A stretch of DNA of 5,105 bases from Candidatus Nomurabacteria bacterium (GTDB lineage: Bacteria; Patescibacteriota; Minisyncoccia; Phycocordibacterales; UBA9973), in contig CALQZZ010000042.1 in NCBI GenBank assembly GCA_943350065.1, positions 1 through 5,105 on the forward strand, in the 5' to 3' direction. A program made the translations under genes and the position numbers. This document shows positions 1 through 4,715 of the stretch, piece after piece. The number at the start of each line of letters is the position of its first letter. Positions within the stretch are counted from its first letter, which is position 1. Under the pieces are notes generated by a model. It made no database searches. It saw only the letters and a list, made by a program, of their open reading frames with translations, and had not been told where the DNA came from.

Positions 1-69
1 CTTCAAGATATCAGTATCCTTGTAGTCGATGTGTTTTATATTGTTTGATGAAAAGTAATCTTGTTTCAT
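1..69 (-). CDS. rpsR: Ribosomal protein S18 (bS18), N-terminal 23 codons only
   Basis: This is the start of a gene cut by the left window edge. The 23 codons from ATG read MKQDYFSSNNIKHIDYKDTD then ILK. They match the start of the S18 core, whose usual form is C-Y-F-C-x-N-x-I-x-x-I-D-Y-K-D. S18 is a small-subunit protein that pairs with S6 on the platform of the 30S particle. Its position after rpsF and ssb is the classic bacterial order and supports the call. Two things are unusual. The basic N-terminal arm seen in many S18 proteins is absent. The two cysteines of the CxFC motif are D4 and S7, so this is a cysteine-free form that cannot bind zinc there. The frame stays open upstream through the G/C-rich repeat but has no ATG, GTG or TTG, so the ATG at 69 is the only standard start. 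Confidence 0.9.
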   Translation of the reverse strand, partial: MKQDYFSSNNIKHIDYKDTDILK

Positions 70-80
70 GATATTGTTAT

Positions 81-85
81 TCCTT
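81..85 (-). promoter_or_regulatory. Shine-Dalgarno site of rpsR
   Basis: AAGGA on the minus strand lies 11 bases before the rpsR ATG. It supports that start and is clearer than the region before rpsF, which has none. It sits only three bases beyond the inverted hairpin/G-rich repeat, so folding of that repeat in the mRNA could affect access to it (inference). Confidence 0.55.
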
Positions 86-88
86 ATT

Positions 89-139
89 CCCCTATCTAAA
101 ATCTTAAAATTTTGGGGAGGGGTTAGGGGGTGGGGTGTT
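89..139 (+). repeat. Hairpin plus G-tract intergenic element, copy A
   Basis: Reading the plus strand, a 14-base arm (CCCCTATCTAAAAT), a 6-base loop and a second arm (ATTTTGGGGAGGGG) are followed by TTA and two more G-tracts. The G-tracts in order are G4, A, G4, TTA, G5, T, G4, which fits an intramolecular G-quadruplex. The copy matches copy B (1312-1361, opposite strand) at 47 of 51 aligned positions by eye. On the plus strand the arms pair as RNA with two G-U pairs and one mismatch. The operon runs on the minus strand, so the ssb-rpsR message carries the C-rich complement, in which those G-U pairs become C-A mismatches and the hairpin is weaker. It fills most of the ssb-rpsR gap. No protein-coding or transposase sequence accompanies it. 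Confidence 0.85.
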
Positions 140-160
140 ATTTAATAATTTTAAAAATGA

Positions 161-622
161 CTAAAATGGAATGTCTTCTGGATTTATATCTTCTTCAGGG
201 TAATCGATCATTCCGCCTGTGTCTTCTCCTGCCTGCGCAGATAGGTCTTTTGGAGTCCCTGATGCAGATGATGGAGCAGTAGCTCCTCCCGCTGTACCTC
301 TTGGCCCAAATTGAGTCCTATCGGCTATGATTTCAGTACGATACTTCTTTGTACCATCCTTATCATCCCAGCTTCGTGTTTGCATTCTACCTTCTACTAG
401 AATTGAGTTACCCTTTTTCATGTATTGAGCCACTGTCTCTGCTTGGCGTCCGAAGACTACGACATTGTGGTAATCAGCAGATTCTTGCTTTGCACCATTT
501 TTGTCTTTCCAAACACGATTTGTAGCGAGAGAAAATGAACAAACTTTTATTCCAGATGGTAATGACTTAAGTTCTGGATCTCTTGTAAGGTTTCCTATAA
601 CGATTGCTTTGTTTAAATACAT
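161..622 (-). CDS. ssb: Single-stranded DNA-binding protein
   Basis: SSB coats single-stranded DNA in replication, recombination and repair, and recruits partner proteins through its C-terminal tip. This 153-residue protein has the full family layout. The OB fold covers about residues 1-106, with the typical opening LNKAIVIGNLTRDPE, the YHNVVVFGRQAE segment near 51-62 and KKGNSILVEGR near 69-79. A Gly/Ala/Ser/Pro-rich disordered linker covers about 107-137. The acidic tail ends in PEDIPF, close to the canonical DDDIPF tip. The length is normal and nothing is broken. It lies 57 bases after rpsF and before rpsR, the conserved rpsF-ssb-rpsR order, so it is probably co-transcribed with them. The 57-base gap is very AT-rich. 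The nearest Shine-Dalgarno-like run (AAGG) is about 19 bases from the ATG, too far to be convincing, so initiation may rely on an unstructured AU-rich region. Confidence 0.97.
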   Translation of the reverse strand: MYLNKAIVIGNLTRDPELKSLPSGIKVCSFSLATNRVWKDKNGAKQESADYHNVVVFGRQAETVAQYMKKGNSILVEGRMQTRSWDDKDGTKKYRTEIIADRTQFGPRGTAGGATAPSSASGTPKDLSAQAGEDTGGMIDYPEEDINPEDIPF

Positions 623-679
623 ATGTTTATTATTTTAATTACCTTATAATAAATACTTTAACTTTTTATTTGTTTAAAA

Positions 680-1186
680 TTACGCTTCTATCATAGCATC
701 GATTTCTTTATCGATTTCTTCTTTATTTATTTCTGGAGCTTCTTCCCCTTCTGCACGAACCTTTGGGGTGTATTTCTTTGTGACAGCTCCTCCTTCAGTA
801 GCACGAGCAAATTTCTTTGTCGCAATAGTATTCTCACGAACAGTTTTCAAAATTAAAAAACGAACTATTTTGACATCGAGATCAAGCTTCTTTTTAAGTT
901 CTAAAACTTTTTCAGGATCCATAGCAAATTTTACCCAACCGAAGTATGCATTATTAAATTTGTGTTTAATGTTTGCGATAACTTTTTCGATTGTATAAGC
1001 GAGTTCTATATCTTTTGGCATTTCATCAGAAATGATTTCACCACCAAGTGATGAAACAAGTTCTTTCAAATTACCATACTCTGCTGCTACATCTCCTTCT
1101 TCGATAGCATTACTAAGAAGATATCCGACTTCGTAAACACGAGCGTCTCCTTCTTCTTTTATAACTTTCTTTGTGTTTTCTTCCAT
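680..1186 (-). CDS. rpsF: Ribosomal protein S6 (bS6) with extended acidic C-terminus
   Basis: S6 forms a heterodimer with S18 and binds the central domain of 16S rRNA in the 30S platform. The S6 fold covers about residues 16-118: a first strand VYEVGYLL, the helix YGNLKELVSSLGGEI, then YFGWVKF near 81-87 and the closing strand VKIVRFLILK near 105-114. These match the usual order of S6 segments. At 168 residues the protein is longer than the common 95-135. The extra length is a charged N-terminal lead of about 15 residues and a tail after residue 118. The tail is first basic (KK, KKYTPKVR), then strongly acidic and probably helical (EGEEAPEINKEEIDKEIDAM). The gene opens the rpsF-ssb-rpsR operon and has its own promoter and structured leader. 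The 20 bases before the ATG are almost all A and T and hold no Shine-Dalgarno sequence. Confidence 0.95.
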   Translation of the reverse strand: MEENTKKVIKEEGDARVYEVGYLLSNAIEEGDVAAEYGNLKELVSSLGGEIISDEMPKDIELAYTIEKVIANIKHKFNNAYFGWVKFAMDPEKVLELKKKLDLDVKIVRFLILKTVRENTIATKKFARATEGGAVTKKYTPKVRAEGEEAPEINKEEIDKEIDAMIEA

Positions 1187-1277
1187 TTTTAATATTTATA
1201 ATTAACGTATATTGTGGACAATTGCCTTTATAATAAAGTGGCAAATGCGATATGGATGACCGCCATATCGAACATAC
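1187..1277 (-). promoter_or_regulatory. Structured 5' leader of rpsF, possible S6:S18 autoregulatory site
   Basis: From the predicted RNA start at 1277 the leader can fold into a three-way junction. A closing stem pairs GUAUGUU (1277-1271) with AAUAUAC (1213-1207): seven pairs, one of them G-U. It encloses two hairpins. The first is a perfect 8-bp stem, CGAUAUGG with CCAUAUCG (1270-1248), and a 7-base loop CGGUCAU. The second pairs UUGCC and UUUA with UAAA and GGCAA (1244-1222), with a 2-base bulge AC and loop UUA. An unpaired UUGUCCAC (1221-1214) precedes the closing strand. About 20 AU-rich bases then lead to the rpsF ATG. S6:S18 is known to bind rpsF leaders in several bacterial groups and repress them. 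I could not match this RNA to the described motif, so the regulatory role is inferred; the inverted repeats are seen directly. Confidence 0.5.
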
Positions 1278-1283
1278 CCTTAC

Positions 1284-1312
1284 AAATTAGCAAAAAAAAC
1301 CTTATTTGTCAA
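1284..1312 (-). promoter_or_regulatory. Sigma70-type promoter of the rpsF-ssb-rpsR operon
   Basis: On the minus strand a consensus -35 box TTGACA (1312-1307) is followed by an ideal 17-base spacer and a -10 box TAATTT (1289-1284). The expected start is the G at 1277, which is also the first base of the leader's closing stem. The spacer contains a run of eight T. The -35 box abuts the end of the G-rich repeat copy B and shares its last bases, so the repeat may influence the promoter. The position, 98 bases before rpsF and after the tatD stop, is right for driving the ribosomal protein operon. Confidence 0.75.
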
Positions 1313-1361
1313 ACACCCCACCCCTACCCCCTCCCCAAAATTTGAAGATTTTAGAGAGGGG
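1312..1361 (-). repeat. Hairpin plus G-tract intergenic element, copy B
   Basis: On the minus strand the element begins at the base after the tatD stop codon. Arm CCCCTCTCTAAAAT, loop CTTCAA and arm ATTTTGGGGAGGGG give a 14-pair RNA stem with no mismatch if two G-U pairs are allowed. The second arm continues into further G-tracts: G4, A, G5, TA, G4, T, G4. The transcribed strand therefore carries both a hairpin and a potential G-quadruplex that would compete for the same guanines. The element could end or stabilise the tatD message, but no U-tract follows the stem, so it is not a standard intrinsic terminator. It ends at the -35 box of the rpsF promoter. Copy A lies about 1.2 kb away in the opposite orientation. 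Confidence 0.85.
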
Positions 1362-2147
1362 TTAAATTCCAAAAACTCGCTTTGCATTGGTCATAATAGC
1401 ATTTGCTACCTCATCTTCAGTTAAACCTTTTATTTCAGCTATTTTTTTAACTACTTCCTTTACCATATATGGTTCACAAGTTTTACCTCGATATGGCACT
1501 GGTGCAGCGAATGGAGCATCAGTCTCAGACATTATAGATTCCATTGGTATAAATTTTATTACTTCATCGTAGTCATTCGTGAAAGTAATCGGCCCATCAA
1601 AAGACATTGTGAAACCGATAGCGAGTGCTCGTGTCGCAATAGTAATATCTCCGACAAAAAAATGAAAATTTCCAAACAAATTGTTATGTTCTTTTTTGTA
1701 ACTTTCTAAAATTTCAAGTGCATCTTCATATGCATCCTGGCTTCCTTTTGATGGACGTGCGTGAATCATGAGTGGCTTCCCTACTTTTATCGCTACTTCA
1801 ATATGTCTCTTGAATAATTCTTTTTGTTTTTCTTTTGTACTTTCATCTGCTCCACGAAAATAATCAAGTCCACATTCACCAATACAAACTACTTTTGAAT
1901 TTTGTGCCAATGTTTCATATTTTGAAATATCAAAATCCTCACTCGTATTGTCTGTCGGATGAAGTCCTACTCCTGCCCAGATAAAATCATATTTTTCTGC
2001 TATTTCTATCGCTTCCTTTGAAGTCTCATAATCCACACCGATAGTTATAGTACTCACATTATTTTCTACCATACGAATAATAACCCCCTCGTGATCAGCC
2101 TTGAGTGGTTCTAAATTCAAATGTGAATGTATATCTATGTACTTCAT
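1362..2147 (-). CDS. tatD: TatD-family metal-dependent hydrolase/DNase
   Basis: TatD proteins are cytoplasmic TIM-barrel metalloenzymes of the amidohydrolase superfamily. Characterised members act as 3'-5' exonucleases on DNA; the substrate of this member is unknown. All expected metal ligands are visible: H7 and H9 in IDIHSHL, E91 in IGECGLDYF, H129 in LMIHAR, H162 in NFHFF and D210 in SETDAPF. The family segments AGVGLHP (58-64) and PYRGKTCEP (218-226) are also present. At 261 residues it is full length, ending with the usual NAKRVFGI-type C-terminus. The segment normally reading HCFTGS is HFFVGD, a mild variation. Its ATG overlaps the metG stop in TAATG, which suggests translational coupling. 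A metG-tatD pair is common in bacteria (metS-yabD in Bacillus subtilis). The stop codon is followed directly by repeat copy B. Confidence 0.95.
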   Translation of the reverse strand: MKYIDIHSHLNLEPLKADHEGVIIRMVENNVSTITIGVDYETSKEAIEIAEKYDFIWAGVGLHPTDNTSEDFDISKYETLAQNSKVVCIGECGLDYFRGADESTKEKQKELFKRHIEVAIKVGKPLMIHARPSKGSQDAYEDALEILESYKKEHNNLFGNFHFFVGDITIATRALAIGFTMSFDGPITFTNDYDEVIKFIPMESIMSETDAPFAAPVPYRGKTCEPYMVKEVVKKIAEIKGLTEDEVANAIMTNAKRVFGI

Positions 2148-3598
2148 TAATCTTTTCTTAAGAATAATGGCTGTTCTGGTTTTTTATTTTCTTTAATTAA
2201 TTCTTGAATTTTTTTTGAAGTCTCAGGAAGAGATGGCTCTAAAGAAAGAGCTACTCCGTATAAATGGTGCAATAAATACTTTATATTCTCTTTCGCTTCT
2301 ATTTCATTTACTTTAATTTTTTTAAATGGTTCTTCTTTTTGTATGTATTCATCTAAATGTTTAATATTTATCCATACATTGTTAATGTATTTACTTATAT
2401 CAAAAGATTCTATCTCGTTATTTTTTTCTGAAAAATAGGTCATACTTAAAAATTCTTCAGGTAATTTAACATCATAATTAACAGCCATTGTCATAATACG
2501 ACTAGTTAAATTCCCCAAGCCATTCGCCAGTTTAGAATTATAAGATTCCTTAAAACGTTCCATGGTAAATGGTGAATCTTCAAAAGAAGAGACTTCAGAG
2601 AGTAAAAAGAAACGTAATGAATCAGTGCCGTATTCAGCGACAACATCATAAGGATTTACAACATTACCGATAGACTTAGACATTTTTATTCCTCCGTCCC
2701 CTGTCAAAAATCCATTAATAATTATTTGTTTAGAATTCGGCAAATCCGCAGCCATAAGCATCGCTTGCCACATCGCTGATTGTTGACGGAGATTATCTTT
2801 ACCACAGTATTGTGTAGGATTTCCATTTACCCAAAATTTTTCAAAGTTTTCATTATTTTCTGGCCAGCCAAGAGTAGAAATATAATTTACAAGCGCATCA
2901 AACCAAACATACATAACATGATTATCATCATCAGGAACAGGCACACCCCAAGACATTTTAGATTTCAATCGAGAAATTGAAAAATCTTCTAATCCCATAG
3001 ATACAAAAGATTTTATTTCATGAAAACGAAAATCTGGAATAACAAAATTCTGGTTTTTTTCATAAAAATCTAACAGTGGTTTTTGGAATGCTGAAAATTT
3101 AAAAAAGTAATTTTCTTCATCTATTAATTCTAAATCTTTTCCTGGATGTATTGGACACTGACCCTTATCGTCCAATTCTGAATCTGTTTTATTTAATTCA
3201 CAACCAACACAATACTTTGATTGGTAAGTCTTTTTATAAATATATCCATTATTTAAACAACGTTTCCAAAATTCTTGAGCAGCTTTTACATGGTGTTCGT
3301 CTGTAGTGCGAATAAAATTAATATCATTTGATATTCCTAAAAGATTTATCAAACCTTTAAATTTTTCTGCGTACTCATCTACATACTTTTGCACATCCTT
3401 CCCCTCTTTTTCTGCAGCAGTAAAAAGTTTTTGGCCATGTTCATCTGTACCAGTATTAAAAAACACATCAAAACCTTGCAACTTTTTATAACGTGCAACG
3501 ACATCAGCTCGAATTATTTCCATAGCGAAACCTACATGAGGTTCTGCATTTACATATGGAAGTGTTGTAGTAATGTAAAAACTATTTTGATTCTTCAT
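2147..3598 (-). CDS. metG: Methionyl-tRNA synthetase, short form
   Basis: This class I synthetase joins methionine to tRNA-Met using ATP. The Rossmann fold opens with TTTLPYVNAEPHVGFA (10-25), where HVGF (21-24) takes the place of HIGH. NTGTDEHGQK (48-57) is canonical. A zinc knuckle has C130 and C133 and then C148 and H151 in CPIH, the one-knuckle arrangement I recall from Thermus-type enzymes. VWFDALVNYIS (231-241), CGKDNLR (265-271) and a perfect KMSKS (305-309) follow. The anticodon-binding helical domain starts near SKLANGLGNLTSR (355-367). At 483 residues it lacks the C-terminal Trbp111/EMAP-like tRNA-binding domain. The helix usually ending in PW reads EEPFK (422-426), so the anticodon-reading tryptophan (Trp461 in E. 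coli) appears to be phenylalanine. The ATG lies 17 bases inside the AI-2E gene, and the stop shares a base with the tatD start. Confidence 0.96.
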   Translation of the reverse strand: MKNQNSFYITTTLPYVNAEPHVGFAMEIIRADVVARYKKLQGFDVFFNTGTDEHGQKLFTAAEKEGKDVQKYVDEYAEKFKGLINLLGISNDINFIRTTDEHHVKAAQEFWKRCLNNGYIYKKTYQSKYCVGCELNKTDSELDDKGQCPIHPGKDLELIDEENYFFKFSAFQKPLLDFYEKNQNFVIPDFRFHEIKSFVSMGLEDFSISRLKSKMSWGVPVPDDDNHVMYVWFDALVNYISTLGWPENNENFEKFWVNGNPTQYCGKDNLRQQSAMWQAMLMAADLPNSKQIIINGFLTGDGGIKMSKSIGNVVNPYDVVAEYGTDSLRFFLLSEVSSFEDSPFTMERFKESYNSKLANGLGNLTSRIMTMAVNYDVKLPEEFLSMTYFSEKNNEIESFDISKYINNVWINIKHLDEYIQKEEPFKKIKVNEIEAKENIKYLLHHLYGVALSLEPSLPETSKKIQELIKENKKPEQPLFLRKD

Positions 3599-4679
3599 TT
3601 TCTTTCAATTCTTTTTGTTCTTTGGTAAATATTTTTTTCTTTTCAATATCATTCAATAATTCCATTGTGAATACTGCTGCTGGAATAGCCAAAATCACAC
3701 CCCAAAGACCAGCCAAGTCATAACCAATTAAAATAGCTAAAATAACGATAAGTGGAGAAAGTCCAGTTACACGTTTGACGATCAATGGAGCCAATAAATA
3801 GGCTTCAAATTGGTGAATAATGAAATAGGCACCACCTACCATCAAAGCCCCAGAGAAGCCACTAGAGAGGAACCCAAGGCCAATAGCAGGCACCATAGAA
3901 ACGACTAGACCATATGGAATAAGTTCAAACATTCCAGTAATCACTGCTAGCAACAAAGCGTATTGAATTCCAATAATAGAAAGCACTAAGTAGACCAAAA
4001 TACCAATTATGAGACCGAGCATCATTTGTCCTTTTACCCATAAAGCAATTTTTCTGCGGACACGCTCCCAAAGATCGACAGCATAATCTTCATGACGCTG
4101 AGGAACAACGATACGTAAAAAAATTTCAATACCCTTTTCTTGAATTGAAAGATAAAAAGAAATAATTACAATTAATATCAAATTAAAGATACTACCAAAA
4201 GCAGAAGACAGTGTACTAAAGAATCCACCAGAAAGATTAGAAACAAAAGCTTTTGAGGTTTCAAGCAGTGTACTAATAGAAATATTATTTTGAAGATTAG
4301 CTACAAGATCTTTAGCTCCAGAAAAAGCACTATTTTGGAAGAAATTTATAATATTTGAGTCAGGAAGATAATTTGCAAGCAAGGTTGAGAAATTATATAT
4401 CTCTGTAATAAGTAGTGGAGCAAAAAGATAGAATACACCAGCTAAGAATGTTAGACCAAAAACATAAATCAAAACTACACCAAAAACCCTTCCAATACCA
4501 ATTTTTTTAAAACGACTACTAGCTGATTCCAGGAATGAAGCGATGACAATAGATGTAAAAATCACAAGCACTAAGTCTCGTAAATAATATAGTAAAAAGA
4601 ATCCTAAAAGGACCAAAACGGCACGAATCATCGTGCTGGTAGTAATAGAAATAGCCATACTTTTGTTATTTTCTTGCAT
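3582..4679 (-). CDS. PerM/AI-2E-family multi-pass membrane transporter
   Basis: The family (AI-2E transporter, PerM, YdiK/YhhT-like) comprises inner-membrane proteins of about 350 residues. Members have been linked to autoinducer-2 export or ion efflux, but for this protein the substrate cannot be read from sequence. Two hydrophobic segments lie near 17-50 and one or two near 63-92. An extracytoplasmic-looking, Ser/Asn-rich region covers about 93-155. Further segments lie near 158-178 and 217-270, with two or three more between 274 and 340. The family signatures are FELIPYG (251-257) and the C-terminal APLIVKRVTGLSPLIVILAI region (297-316) followed by GYDLAGLWGVILAIPAA (319-335). The tail is charged and cytoplasmic. 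The length of 365 is typical. There is no Shine-Dalgarno sequence before the first ATG, but a TATAAT box six bases upstream supports a leaderless start there. Met8 is a possible alternative, also without a Shine-Dalgarno. The 3' end overlaps metG by 17 bases. Confidence 0.92.
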   Translation of the reverse strand: MQENNKSMAISITTSTMIRAVLVLLGFFLLYYLRDLVLVIFTSIVIASFLESASSRFKKIGIGRVFGVVLIYVFGLTFLAGVFYLFAPLLITEIYNFSTLLANYLPDSNIINFFQNSAFSGAKDLVANLQNNISISTLLETSKAFVSNLSGGFFSTLSSAFGSIFNLILIVIISFYLSIQEKGIEIFLRIVVPQRHEDYAVDLWERVRRKIALWVKGQMMLGLIIGILVYLVLSIIGIQYALLLAVITGMFELIPYGLVVSMVPAIGLGFLSSGFSGALMVGGAYFIIHQFEAYLLAPLIVKRVTGLSPLIVILAILIGYDLAGLWGVILAIPAAVFTMELLNDIEKKKIFTKEQKELKENEESK

Positions 4680-4685
4680 GAGAAT

Positions 4686-4715
4686 ATTATAGCACTAAAA
4701 GCACTAAATTTTCAA
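4686..4715 (-). promoter_or_regulatory. Promoter of the AI-2E-metG-tatD unit, predicted leaderless
   Basis: On the minus strand TTGAAA (4715-4710) and a perfect TATAAT (4691-4686) are separated by 18 bases. Only six bases (ATTCTC) separate the -10 box from the ATG at 4679, so the expected transcription start falls on or next to the A of the start codon. The -35 box lies in the last codons of the M16 peptidase gene. The spacer is occupied by a tandem 9-bp repeat. This promoter would allow metG and tatD to be expressed separately from the upstream peptidase. Confidence 0.65.
4691..4708 (-). repeat. Perfect tandem 9-bp repeat in promoter spacer
   Basis: Two identical adjacent copies of TTTAGTGCT on the minus strand fill almost exactly the space between the -35 and -10 boxes. 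The last base of the second copy is the first T of TATAAT. The first copy contains the TAG stop codon of the M16 gene. It may be a chance slippage duplication or a paired operator; the sequence does not decide. Confidence 0.6.

Noticed and set aside
89..139. CRISPR repeat or insertion-sequence end
   Set aside because: Only two copies exist, far apart and inverted, with no spacers, transposase or target-site duplication visible.
623..679. Separate promoter for ssb
   Set aside because: A TATTAT-like -10 can be picked out of the AT-rich gap, but there is no credible -35 at a normal distance; co-transcription from the rpsF promoter is simpler.
768..998. Plus-strand open frame of 76 codons inside rpsF
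   Set aside because: It lies wholly antisense to rpsF, reads as a low-complexity Phe/Ser-rich peptide with no recognisable domain, and has no ribosome-binding site.
1291..1361. Standard intrinsic terminator after tatD
   Set aside because: The hairpin at 1361-1328 is followed by G-tracts rather than U. The T8 run at 1298-1291 is about 30 bases beyond the stem and lies in the rpsF promoter spacer.
1387..1572. Plus-strand open frame of 61 codons inside tatD
   Set aside because: It is antisense to the conserved C-terminal region of tatD and has no start context or family motif.
2780..3628. Plus-strand open frames opposite metG and the end of the AI-2E gene
   Set aside because: They are antisense to clearly conserved proteins, overlap each other in different frames and show no protein-family features.
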